Shown: in pieces, positions 1 through 10,600 of the stretch
How the letters are laid out: the number at the start of each line of letters is the position of its first letter
Position numbering within the stretch: position 1 is the first letter of the stretch
NCBI RefSeq assembly: GCF_030272615.1
Contig: NC_081414.1
Coordinates: 333,173,427 to 333,237,426 of the forward strand
Source: Cryptomeria japonica
Lineage: Eukaryota > Streptophyta > Pinopsida > Cupressales > Cupressaceae
DNA length: 64,000 bases
Direction of reading: 5' to 3'
The notes under the pieces: model-generated
Told to the model about the DNA's origin: nothing
Seen by the model: the letters and a program-made list of their open reading frames with translations, nothing else
Database searches by the model: none
Program-made: the position numbers and the translations under genes

Positions 1-528
1 GACACCTTGGTCGGAAAACTTTCAGCATTTGAGCTTGAGGAATTTGGTCATGTTACTACAATTAAAATAGATTTGGCCTTCAAAGCATCATCATCTGACA
101 AATCTGATTTGAAACCAATTTATGCAAGAGAACTTGAAGATATCAGAAGGGAAAATGAAGAACTGGAAGAACTTGAAGCACTATTTGCAAGGAAAATGCC
201 TAAAGGTCCAGTTGGAAGTAAGTATGAAGGTAAAGCACTATTTAAATGTTTTAGTTGCAATAAAGTTGGTCATATGGCATCTAGATGTCTTGATAGACAT
301 GCAAGATTGAGAGAGGAAGCTAAAAAAACATATAAGCGTAATCCTGAATATCAGAGATACAGATTTAAGAAGAATAGAGACAAATCATGTTACTATGTTG
401 ATGGAGTTACTAATGATTTTGATGACGAACTGACAGACAATGGATGGGCTTTTGTTGCAATAAAAGAAGATCAACCGACACCTACTGTTCCACTAGTAGA
501 GCAGGCCCTGGCAGCCAAAATTGAATAA
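1..528 (+). pseudogene. gag: Element A gag, C-terminal part with zinc knuckle
   Basis: C-terminal part of the capsid-like Gag protein, which packages the element's RNA in cytoplasmic particles. The reading frame is open from base 1. An acidic coiled-coil stretch (about 130-190) precedes a CCHC zinc knuckle, CFSCNKVGHMASRC, at 247-288, the RNA-binding motif. A basic and then acidic linker leads to a TAA at 526-528. The homologous position in element C encodes Glu, so this stop is a mutation inside a once continuous Gag-Pol. The N-terminal domain lies outside the window. Confidence 0.88.
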
Positions 529-1989
529 AAGGATGAATGGATCATAGATTCCGGATGTTCACATCATATAAATGGTGATAAAAGTAAATTATCATCTTTT
601 TAGGAATATAGTGGAGGTCTAGTAATATTTGGGGATGATAAAGCTTGTTTGATCAAAGGAAAAGGCACTATATCCTTGGATGGTAAGAACAATACTAAAA
701 ACGTTTATTATGTTGAAGGTTTGAAGCATAATATTTTGAGTGTTGGTCAATTAGTTGAAAAGGATTTTCAGTTATAGTTCATGAATGGTAAATGCAAAAT
801 CATGAACAGAACTAGATTGGAGATTGCAACCAGTAATCAGACTAAAGGTAATATCTTTCATTTGAATAACAATGATAAGACATGCTTAATTACACATATT
901 GATGAAAGTTGGTTATGAAATAAGAGACTTTGTCATGTAAATTTTGATTGCATTGTAAAGATCAGTTCAACTAAGGCAGTAAGGGATTTACCTAAGATTG
1001 TGAAACCTCATAATCTGACATGTAAGGAATGTCAAATGAGAAAGCAAGTTAGAACAACTTTTAAAAGTATTTCTAAGAAATCCAATAATGTTCTTGATTT
1101 AATCCATACTGACTTCTGTGGTCCAGAAAGAACAAGAAGTATACAGGGAGATAGATATTTTATGCTAATCATTGATGATTATTCTAGAATGTGTTGGGTT
1201 ACGTTTCTCAAGGAGGAATCAGAAGCTTTTGGTAAATTCAAGTTATTCAAGGCAATGGTAGAGAATGAAACCAGTAAGAAAATCAATTTTTTAAGATCAT
1301 ATCAAGGAGGAGAATTGGCATCTAAGGAATTTAATACATTCTATGAAGTGAATGGAATCAAAAGACAACTATCAGCACCTCGGACACCTCAACCAAATGG
1401 ATTTGTGGAAAGGAAGAAAATAACTATTATGGATGCAGCTAGAAGCATGATATTGGAAACAAATCTACCTCATGTGTATTGGAGAGAAGCAGTAAATACA
1501 ACGGTTTACACTTTTAACAGAGTTCACATAAAAGGTGAAACCAGTAAGACCCCTTATGAACTATGGTTTGGTAATACTCCTACTCTTAAATACTTCAGAA
1601 AATTTGGAAGAAAATGTTACATTAGGAGAGATGAGTATATTGGTAAATTTGATCCTAGAAGTTATGAAGGAATATTTCTTGGTTATTCATCTAAGAGCTA
1701 GGCATATAGATGTTTTAATAAAAGATTGCACAAAATCATTGAGAGTGCTAATGTGAAGATAGATGAACAATTTAGAGGAAATTCAAGGTCTATAGATTCT
1801 GAACCAGCAGTTGAGATGATCATAAATGAACCTATATAGAGTGCACTAGTACAGAGTATGCATCCAGTCACACCGGCATGATCAAAGAATTCCACAGTGA
1901 CTGAAGAACAATAGCATGTGAATAAACCCAGGCATGTAAGACTGAATCACTCAGAAAATTAGATAATTGGGAATAAGTATCAAGGAGTT
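529..1989 (+). pseudogene. pol: Element A protease and integrase, multiply stopped
   Basis: Continues the gag frame. The aspartic protease motif D-S-G lies at 547-555 in the context WIIDSGCSHH. The GAG-pre-integrase region follows; one zinc-binding His is lost at an in-frame TGA (916-918), while the CKEC pair is kept at 1021-1032. In the integrase core the first acidic residue is present (HTDFCG, Asp at 1111). The second Asp of the usual RSDxGGE motif is replaced by Tyr (TAT at 1300-1302), and the Glu survives at 1408-1410. In-frame stops include 601, 775, 916, 1699 and 1837, with several more before 1990. The catalytic Asp loss alone would make the integrase inactive. Confidence 0.88.
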
Positions 1990-3593
1990 ATGACAAGAGG
2001 AAGATTACAAAATGAAGAGGTATGTTTAATTTCTCAAATTGAACCAACATTTGTTATTGAAGCTTGTCAAGATGAACATTGGATTAAAGCAATGGAAGAT
2101 GAATTAGAACAAATTGAAAAGAACAATACATGGACATTAGTTCCCCGACCTAAAGACAAAAATGTAATTGGAACTAAATGGGTACTCAGAAATAAACTTA
2201 ATGAAGATGGTAAGGTAATCAGGAAAAATGCAAGATTAGTGTGTAAAGGATATTCACAGAAAGAGAGAATTGATTATAATGAAACCTTTGCACTGATAGC
2301 TAGAATTGAGGCAGTCAGATTATTTCTTGCATTTGCAGCTCACAAGAACTATAAAGTATATCATATGGATGTAAAATGTACATTTCTGAATGGTGATCTT
2401 GAAGAGGAAGTTTACATTGAATAACCTAATGGATTTTCATTGACAAATAATGAATATATGGTTTGTAGATTAAGAAAAGCTTTGTATGGATTGAAGCAAG
2501 CTCCTAGAGCTTGGTATGCTAGATTAGACAAATATCTTTTGAAGCTTGGATACACTAAATGTAATGTTGACAACAACTTATATTTCAAAGTGACTAATGA
2601 TGGCATCTTGGTTATTGAAGTTTTTGTTGATGATATCATTTTTGGAGGAGAAGATGGATTGTGTAAAGACTTTGCTAACAAAATGCGGGAAGAATTTGAA
2701 ATATCTATGATTGGGGAGATAAAATTATTTTTAGGATTGCAAATTTTGCAAACTGATAAAGGTATATTCATATGTCAAACAAAATACTTGAAGGAACTAT
2801 TGAAGAAATTTGGTATGGAAAACTCCAAACCAGTAAGTACTCCTATGACTACAACTGACAAATTGACATTGAGGGATGATTCAACTCCTGTTGATCTGAC
2901 AAGATACAAATCTATGATTGGAGGTTTACTGTATTTGAGACAAACAAGACCTGATATAAAGAATGCAGTATTTATTATTTCAATATTTTAGAGTAATCCT
3001 AAAGAAAATCATGAATCAACAGTAAAAAGGATTTTTCGGTATCTACAAGGCACAACAAATCTTGGTTTATGGTATCCTAAAGATGAAAATTTTGATTTAT
3101 GTGCATACATCGATGCAAATTGGGCAGGAGATGTAGATGACAAAAAAAGCACCACTGGTGGAGCATTCTTTCTTGGTAGAAGATTGATTTCATGGTTGAG
3201 CAAGAAGTAGAGTTGTACATCATTATCAATAACAAATTTAGAATATGATGCAGCAGCAACTAATTGTACTCAGGTATTATGGATTAAGCAAATGTTGAAG
3301 GACATCAAGGTAAAATTCATTTATTGTGATAATTCAACAATAATTGATATATCAAAGAATCTGGTATTTCACTCTAAGACTAAGCATGTTTCTATCAAAT
3401 ATAATTTTATGAAAGAGAATGTTGAAAAAAAAGAAGATTGGTTTATGTGAATACTAAAGAGCAGATTGAAGATATCTTTACTAAGCCTTTGCCTAAGAAA
3501 ACTTTTGAATATCTCATAGAGCAGCTTGGGGTAATACCCTCACCGGTAGAGACTCAGATAGTTGAAGATTGGCATCAAACCGAAAAAAATTAA
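1990..3593 (+). pseudogene. pol: Element A reverse transcriptase and RNase H
   Basis: Reverse transcriptase followed by RNase H, still in the same frame. RT motifs include the MDVK motif (Asp at 2368) and the active site FVDD at 2623-2634, so both catalytic Asp residues are intact. Stops occur at 2422-2424 and 2989-2991. RNase H begins around 3100 with the DANWAGD block and KSTTGGAFFLG; a TAG at 3208 and a frameshift near 3430 break it. The C-terminal block FTKPLPKKTFEYL follows and the last codon is TAA at 3591-3593. With these few changes removed it would be a standard copia pol, so decay came mainly from point mutation. Confidence 0.9.
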
Positions 3594-3936
3594 TAGAGAA
3601 ACCTTTTTCTGGCTTTGATGGAGGAGAGCTACTTCTCAGGGGGAGTAGTTGGTTATATTAATTGGTCATATTTGGTTATGTGTTCTAATATTTGTATTAG
3701 TTTGGAATTTGATGTCAAAGGGGGAGAGATATCTATGGAAAAATTTTGTATTTAGGAAACATTATCCTAGGGGGAGAGATGATTCATTACGGGAGAGATA
3801 TATACTCTCTGCACTTTGATTTTGATTTCTGGTATTGATCTATTCTGGAGATTGTTGGTTTTTGGTTTTTGGCATTCTGTTTTGGCACTTAGATGTTTTT
3901 CCATCTTGTGTTGCCATCAATGTCAAAGGGGGAGAT
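3594..3936 (+). other. Element A 3' untranslated region with repeated polypurine tracts
   Basis: Non-coding. It holds four purine tracts of the form GGGGGAG: 3635-3646, 3718-3729, 3769-3779 and 3926-3936. Only the last (AAAGGGGGAGAT) abuts the LTR and is the expected plus-strand primer. Similar repeated tracts occur in the 3' regions of elements C and F. Confidence 0.7.
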
Positions 3937-4949
3937 TGTTGGTATTATGGATGTGTTGCATTAGTTTTGTCATTGATGTCAACACTTATCCTTATGGAGT
4001 TCTTTGGTTATGTTGAACTAGCACATTGTGTTCACCAGCAAGTTCAGTGACTTATGCACAGTCACCAGTATATTGTTCACCGCCACTAAGGATGGCTTGT
4101 TATCATTTGGAGATCACTTGGTTTTGGTATTTTGGTTAATGGTCTAATCGGGTTGACATATTCGTTGTTACCAAAAAATTGGTCTAGGTTATGGACCAAT
4201 ATGCATTATCTATTCTAGATCAGCACGACACGTTATGGAGATTATTTGTTGATTGAATATTGTTGTAAATGCATTGAGCCGACATGATGCATCACATCTT
4301 CACTTATTTGTAATTGATTTTATTGTAATATTCTTAGTGAGCCGACCTACACGTTTGGTCTTAGGTTTTGTATATATGTAAGATCTCAATTGATGAGATG
4401 TAAGGAGATGGTATATGGTATTGTAACATGGTATGTGTGAATATTGAAGATCATATGAGTAGACCATAGAGGAAGGTTTGAAGGTGATTATCAAAGCTTA
4501 ACCAGTACTGAATCCAGCATTGGAGATGCTACTTTGAGCAGTACATTATCATTGGATTTAACCATCCAATTGTAGTCCGTGTGACTCCTATTTTGTGATT
4601 GAGCAGTGAGCTCTAGGCGGTTGGCCTTTTTGCATGTGCAGATCCCATTTGTATACACATACTATCTGTAGTAGTATCATCTGATTGTGGGTAAAGTTTC
4701 TCACCATGGTTTTTCCCCTTACAGGGTTTCCACGTTAAAATCTCTATGTTATGTGTTGTGGATGTTGTTTCTCTTTTTGTTTTATGCATTAAGTTTCACC
4801 AGTATTGATATTAAGTGTTAATCTATTAACCAACATTAAGTCTGGTTTATCGATATTAAGTATTAAGTTTGATTAAGTTGTATTTGGGTTGATATTCATA
4901 GTAAATTGATTCGCCCCCCCCCCTCTCAGTTGCCTCCCAAGTCCTAACA
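3937..4949 (+). repeat. 3' LTR of element A
   Basis: 1,013-bp LTR beginning TGTTGGTATT directly after the polypurine tract and ending TCCTAACA. A TATA-like stretch (TATATATG) is at 4371-4378. A block resembling GGTTTTTCC...GGGTTTCCACGT lies around 4709-4736, and a run of ten C residues lies at 4914-4923 shortly before the 3' end. The minus-strand LTRs at 23120-24237 and 48762-49560 and the solo LTR at 41646-42707 belong to the same family. Confidence 0.92.
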
Positions 4950-5038
4950 ACGTCAAAATATAACACATAAGCCAAAATGGAGATAGCTCTCTCCACCTAT
5001 CTCCCTAGCCCCCTCCTCAGCACCTCCTCCCCCGGATC
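4950..5038 (-). pseudogene. Glycine-rich C-terminal end of the PMD pseudogene
   Basis: This 89-bp remnant lies between element A's LTR and element F. If F and one copy of its target duplication (GGATC) are ignored, it is continuous with 20451 onward. On the minus strand it then reads as a Gly-rich, Glu-containing C-terminus (GGSGGGGAEEGAREIGGE) ending at a TGA near 4955. Linking it to the PMD gene rests on this continuity and is inference. Confidence 0.5.
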
Positions 5039-6199
5039 TATTGGCATTTTTGATGATTATGTTGTGATTGTCATTGATGAACACACACTTGCTATGAGAT
5101 CACTTTTTGTATGTATGAGTTATGCCCAACCGGTATTTGTTCCAAACTGGTATTATGTTGTAGTCTTTAGACTATCAATGTTTTGTAGAGTGTTTACCGA
5201 TCTAAAGCAGCATGAAGAATTCAAGTGATTCGAGGATCTCAAGCGGAACGGAGCAAAGGAACTAAAAGAAACAGTTATCATTTTCCTAGTCTTCATTTTT
5301 GTCAAACCGGTAATCTGTTTAATAGATAAACCGGTATTACTCTAAGTTACCAACTGGTAATCGGTAAAGTTGTATAAACTGGTAATACTCTGTGATGAGT
5401 TACCATCCACCAACACTTTGATGGTGATTTTGTGTCATGTTACCAAATGTATCTAGATACACTAAACCTAGGAAATTGCAATGTAATCATATTGGACCAA
5501 CATGAAATCAGATTCCTTTTTAAGGACATCATATCTATGGTTTTAGGGAGTGTAGCTGTTAGGGTTTTTGGTGGTTGATGAGTTCTTGTATGTACGATCT
5601 TAATAGTGAAGACCAAGTCTGTGTGCTGTAACAAAGTGTGGATTACTGGAGACTGAAGTTATGCTGAAGTGCATTAGCAATGAGCTATCATGGATCTAAT
5701 CAAGAAGACTGTGTCATTTTCTAGATCATTCACTTGTTGATTACTCACATCTTTGACAAGTCAGAAACCCTTAATTGGGTAGGCCCAGAAAAGCCTTTGT
5801 AAATCCTCTAACAAGGTGATTCACATCTGGGGATCTAAAATCCTCTCACAAGGTAGTCTTTAATCGGACTTATTTCCTAACAGAGATTGAGATTCCTAAT
5901 AGGATCTATTCTAGTAAAGAATATTGTATGACCTTAACTGGTCTGGTTTCTATTATGTAGATAGTTACTTGTGAGTTTCATCTCACTGTGGTTTTTCCCA
6001 TTTGGGTTTCCACATCAAAATCTCTTGTGTTATGGTGATTGTTCTTCTGTGGGTGAATGCCTTACTTGTTGTTTGGTTTGCATTTGTGTTAACTGGCTTA
6101 TTAGTTAAACTATTATACTGGTTCACTGCTAGACTGTTAAACTGTTTGAGTTCAGTATTTTTTGGTATTATTATTCACCCCCCCTCTTAGCATTCATCA
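5039..6199 (+). repeat. 5' LTR of element F
   Basis: 1,161-bp LTR. It starts TATTGGCATT, the terminal TG mutated to TA; the 3' copy keeps TGTTGG. It ends CATTCATCA just before the primer site. It lacks 27 bp present in the 3' copy. It carries the GGTTTTTCCC...GGGTTTCCAC block around 5990-6012 and a C-run at 6178-6184. Confidence 0.92.
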
Positions 6200-6201
6200 A
6201 T

Positions 6202-6213
6202 TGGTATCAGAGC
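6202..6213 (+). other. Primer-binding site of element F (initiator-Met tRNA)
   Basis: TGGTATCAGAGC, complementary to the 3' end of plant initiator-Met tRNA, lies two bases after the 5' LTR. It marks the LTR end and the start of minus-strand DNA synthesis. Confidence 0.9.
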
Positions 6214-6237
6214 CAACCTTTCTATAAGTCTAACCAC

Positions 6238-7530
6238 TTGGAAAGAGATCTAGGGGAATACACTGTGAGGGAACTTACTCATATGCTCACTCAGACTGAG
6301 CAAGCCTATGATGAACTTAAAGTCAAATATAAGGCCTCTCAGGAAAAAAGAAGAGAGCATGCTAAAAAACCAATGGAGCTAACTGAAAATAGTTCTTCTG
6401 ATGAAGTGGACATGGAAGCCCTCATTCAGGAAGTTGAAAAAATGAATGAGTCCAATGCCAACCTAAGAAGGGAACTTGAAGGACTAACTATCAAAATGTG
6501 TCAAGAGCTTGAGAACTGAAGGAAAGCTGAAGATCTGGTAAAAGACAAAGATCACAAGATCTCCAAGCTGAAGCAAGAGATCAATGCACTTACCGCTCAT
6601 CTTCATGAAAATAAAATGGAAAAGGAAGAAATGCAAGGTGAACTACACATGGCTATTTCTGAGAATGCAACCTTAAAGGAATCCAATGCTACTATTACCA
6701 AAGAACTTACTGAGTCAAAGGAAATACTTGCCAAATTCAATAAAAGCATTGTCAAGCTAGAGCAGAAGCTTGAATCAGCTAAACCAGTAAATTATACCAA
6801 TGGACATGGTTTCTCTGATTATGAGGAAGGTGAGACCTCTAGAACAAAAGATGGAGCATCAAAGAAGCAACCAACACCAAAGGATAAAGGTAAGCAAAAG
6901 TTCAAACCTGTTTTCTTTAATTGTCTCAAGGAAGGACAGACTACTAATGTATGTAGAAGTAAGGCTTACAATAATTTTCCTTATTTTCTAAATGAAAAGC
7001 CTAGACCCAATAGATTCAATGGTAATTGTTATGCATGCAAAAAGTTTGGGCATAGAGCATTTGAATGCAGGTCTGTCATGCACAACACCAGAAGGTATCA
7101 TCAAAGGAGTCAAGGAGTTTTTCCTGAACCCTCTAGGAACCAAAATCGGAACTAGTTTAATACCTATAATCATCAATTAGGAAGCAGTGGCTATCAAGTG
7201 GCAACCAGATGGGGAGCAACCTATTTGATCTATCATGGTAGTGGTCACATTGTTACAACATGCAGAAGGAAGAATGGAAACATGAATAATGGACCATGGA
7301 AAGCACCTGGAATGATTTGCTATCATTGCAACAAACTAGGTCATACAACAAGATTTTGTAGAATGAGAAAGAATATATTGGATGCCATACCAGTCACTCT
7401 GGAAGGAAAGATTGATGTTGAAACTATTCAAGAGGATATGAAGAAAACCTAGAAGAAGAAGCCAGAAGATGTGATTCAAGAAGAACCAGTTTCTGCACCT
7501 AGTGTGGAAGTCACTGAACCGACAAAGTAA
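6238..7530 (+). pseudogene. gag: Element F ORF1: coiled-coil gag-like protein with zinc knuckles
   Basis: One frame runs from about 6238 to a TAA near 7528, broken by stops at about 6517 (TGA), 7153 (TAG) and 7450 (TAG). The first ~180 codons are charged and heptad-like, a predicted coiled coil. Then come CCHC units: a degenerate one near 6919-6957, an intact CYACKKFGHRAFEC near 7027-7068, a degenerate one near 7225-7263, and an intact CYHCNKLGHTTRFC near 7318-7359. The usual copia Gag N-terminal capsid region is missing and there is no clear ATG; the frame begins just 24 bases after the primer site. It was probably a truncated Gag that binds RNA and assembles through its coil. Confidence 0.75.
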
Positions 7531-7970
7531 GCATCATAAAAGCTTAGGGGGAGCAAACGGTGAAATGTTTCGAACACCCAGTTTACACCAGTAAAAGACC
7601 TTAACCGGTATGTGATACCTATCAACTGGCAGAAGACTAGAAACAATAAAAGTAAAATTAGGGTTTACGCCCTAATAGTGGAGCATTTATTATGGTAGGT
7701 GAAGAACTTGTTTAAAAGGATTTTTCAAGTCATTCTTCACTTATCAGTTCTTGAGCGAAGAAGTTTTTAAGTGTTGAGCGATGAAAAGCGATTTGGATTG
7801 CAAATCAAAGAATTTTCAAAACCTTGAAGAAGAATCAGAAGCTAATATCAATCGATCAAGTGTAGAACACAAAGCGATATTTTAGCAACCGAAGGAGTGT
7901 GTGGCGAAGTGGAATTTGCAAGCCCTAAATTTTGAATTACGAAGGTATTTTTCAAATTTCTTTGTTTATC
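7531..7970 (+). promoter_or_regulatory. Spacer between ORF1 and ORF2 of F, possible internal promoter and leader
   Basis: 440 bp without coding potential. It opens with AGGGGGAGC at 7548-7556, resembling the polypurine tracts of these elements. A TATA-like TTTAAAAGG lies near 7710-7719. After it comes an AT-rich stretch with no long ORF up to the ATG at 7971. The arrangement would fit an independent promoter and 5' untranslated region for ORF2. That is inference from layout only. Confidence 0.35.
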
Positions 7971-10600
7971 ATGGCTTCTACATCACACTCTATCTCTAGT
8001 GCACCAGTTGATTTAGTAGATTTCATCTAACGGAAGGGAAAGTACAATGCCCTATCTCAAATACCCGTTCGTGTTATAGTGGAGGAAGGCATTTTTGATT
8101 ACATTGACTATAAAATTGAAGACCTAGGATCTCTTGTAATCCATTCTCAGTTGAGTTTGTTCTGCTGGAAGGACAAGAAGATTAAACCAGAATTCAACAT
8201 CTTGGAAAAAAAGAAGCTTCACAATGCAATCTATTTCCTTGAAGATTTTTTATATGATCACATTCACATCATTCTGAGTAGAGTGCATGATGACAAAATG
8301 TACTTAGAGAGGACACATGACATCACACCGGAAACTATTCATGTTGTCACCAGTTTCTGTAAAATCGGTGAAGTGCTAGCCCTAAAGAAGATCAGCAAGA
8401 CAGAAATGACCAAGCTCACTAGTTCTATGAGTGACCAATGGGGAATGACCATCAATCCCATCAAGGACAATCTAGTCAAATATGCCTGGATGGTAATAGG
8501 TTACTAGATATTTTATGCTAGTAGCATCAACTCTGTCTCTGCAGCAGCAGTAAATGCTGCCTGTAGGATGATCATGGAAGATGCATCATTTGACTTATGC
8601 ACCTGTATGCAAAGGAAAATTTTGATGAACTTGAAATTGATAAAACAAGACAATGCCTTGAGATTCAAGTTTGGACAACTATTGGTTGGGTTGTTCTTCT
8701 ACTTCCAAGGTTACTTCCTAGGAGTCGGAGATATTCAGTGGTCTGCCGATCAACCGGTTACAAAGCAAATCAAGGAAAGTCTTCAAGTGGTTGGAACTGG
8801 TTATTCAAAAGTTGTGAACAAATAATTTGATGAGTTCAAATGCAAAATGAGCCAAAGAGTGACAATATCAGGTGATATTGTCAAGAAATATGAAGATGAC
8901 ATCTGCTTCACCATCAAAGTTGATGAGTACATAATGGAGGCGGTTGAGCCTAGATAGGAAGAAGTGGAACCCATGGGATATGAGGTAATGTATGACATGC
9001 TACATGGGTATGCCTCTACCCTACCCACCTCGCTCCTTGATCCAAAGCCAAAAACAACCAGCATCTATTTGGAAAGGGTTACACTAGTTGAAGAACTGTC
9101 AGTAAAGAAGGGAAAGGTAGTGCCTTCAGTATCGGCACTGGTTACTGCAGCAAGTCCCAAAGTGACCAAGTAGTCACCAGCAAAGAAGAAACTGAAAGCT
9201 ACCCCCACCAAAGTCTTTGAGAGGAAGCGAAAGACAAAAGACACCACACCGGTCTCAGAGGACATTATGTCCGAAGAGAAGCCTAAGAAGACTAGGAAAA
9301 CAAGGAAAAAAACAAAGAATGAATCAACAACATCAGCACTGGTAAAAATTGATATCTCCTCCTACAAACCTTTCACACATTGTCAAAGAACTATTAAGAA
9401 CATTAGAACAAAAGTGATTGGTGATTTGAAACAGTGCTTTGATGATTTTAATGATGATGAAAAGGAAGAAGTTGAACAGAAAGTCATTAATTATTTATGT
9501 ATTAATGACCGGTGGCCATCAAAAATTAAATCTAAGACACCTAATTCTTTAGATAACAAATGGTGCATGGCATAAAGAAGGAACAGGAAATAAGAGAGGA
9601 AGTATTTGCACAATAATTTCCTGATGTGCCTAAATCAGAACTTTATGAAGTGGTGGAAAGATATAAGGGCCTCTTCTTCATGAGAAGAAGAAGACTCCTG
9701 TTGCTAGAAGGAAAAGTCCCAAAAGTGGTAAAAGATACCCACTCCCTTGCTCAATCCGCTCTAAAGTTGCACCAAGTGGTAGAAGCCAACAGGAAAGCTG
9801 AGAAAGAACTGGAAATCAATCAACCAGATGAGGCATATGATAATGAAGGAGTACCGATCATTGAACAAATGGAACCCATTGATGTTCATGCCTTGAACAG
9901 TGAAGACATTACTCCAAGTACACCAACTGAAGCGGCAGGACGGGAAAAATAGGTAGAGGAAGAGAAGAAGAACCAGGAAGAAAGAAAGAAGAAGAGGTAG
10001 ATAAAGAGGAAAAGAGAAAAGAAGAAGAAAAGAGGAAATAGGAAGAGGACAAGAGAAAAGAAGAGGAGAATAAAGACAAGAGAAGGAAGTGGAAACAAAA
10101 TGGAAGGAAGAAGAAAAGAGACAAGAGGAAGAGAAGAAGAAGAAGGAAGCGGAGAAGGAAGAAGAAAAGAAATGTGTAGAGGAGAAGCGAAAGGAAGAGG
10201 AGAAGAGAAAAGAAGAGAAGAAAAATGAAGAAGAGAAAAGAAAAATAGAGGAAGAGGAGAAAAAGAAGGTGGAAGAAGGCAAGCTAACAGTGAAAGAGAA
10301 GGAGGAAGCAGCACAGAGCACTCAAGTGGAGACTCCAAAGGCAACCGGTAGTCAAGCCAAACTAGCTGACATTACCAGTCCCATTGACCTCCAATTTGCT
10401 AATGAATTAGAGCTACTACAAAGCATTAAACTTGCTCAAGAATGCCTAGAGGTGATAAGGAGGAAGAAGGAGCAAGACGTGATCCAAGTTGCGGTGGACA
10501 CTCTTACTGATTTAATACCCTATACCAACCTCCCTAGTGCCGATTCCTCTCTGGCCCAACTGAAACTCTTATGCACAGTTGTGGAGGACCAGGTACAAAG
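7971..10600 (+). pseudogene. Element F ORF2, 5' part: large protein of unknown function
   Basis: Not recognised. The reading starts at ATG 7971 (MASTSHSISS) and is essentially one frame to about 9575, broken by TAA near 8028, TAG 8505, TAA 8823, TAG 8955 and TAG 9171. It then shifts through a segment at 9626-9952 and returns at 10089. The first ~350 residues look globular (motifs VEEGIFDYIDYK, FNILEKKKLHNAIYFLED, GLFFYFQGYFLGVGDIQW). A basic, Ser/Thr/Lys-rich linker follows (9100-9330). From 9950 to 10300 there is a Lys/Glu/Arg tract typical of a single alpha helix, then a Leu-rich segment. No zinc, protease, RT or integrase motif is visible. Element B interrupts it at 10600. A distant plant-transposon or env-like protein cannot be excluded. 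Confidence 0.7.

Larger units (their letters stand above)
1..4949 (+). mobile_element. Copia element A, 3' part (5' end outside window)
   Basis: Ty1/copia LTR retrotransposon in the order gag, protease, integrase, RT, RNase H, which is diagnostic of copia. The window opens inside gag, so the 5' LTR and primer site are not visible. The internal region ends at a polypurine tract directly before a TG...CA LTR. LTR, gag and pol all match element C on the other strand, so A and C are one family. The whole polyprotein stays in one reading frame from base 1 to about 3430 and is broken by roughly a dozen stop codons, with a single frameshift near 3430. It is a dead copy. Confidence 0.95.

Noticed and set aside
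9761-10344. Long minus-strand Ser/Phe-rich open frames opposite ORF2 (also 16017-16619).
   Set aside because: They are the antisense of the AGAAGA purine tract; the plus strand carries the continuous protein and the minus frames have no motif.
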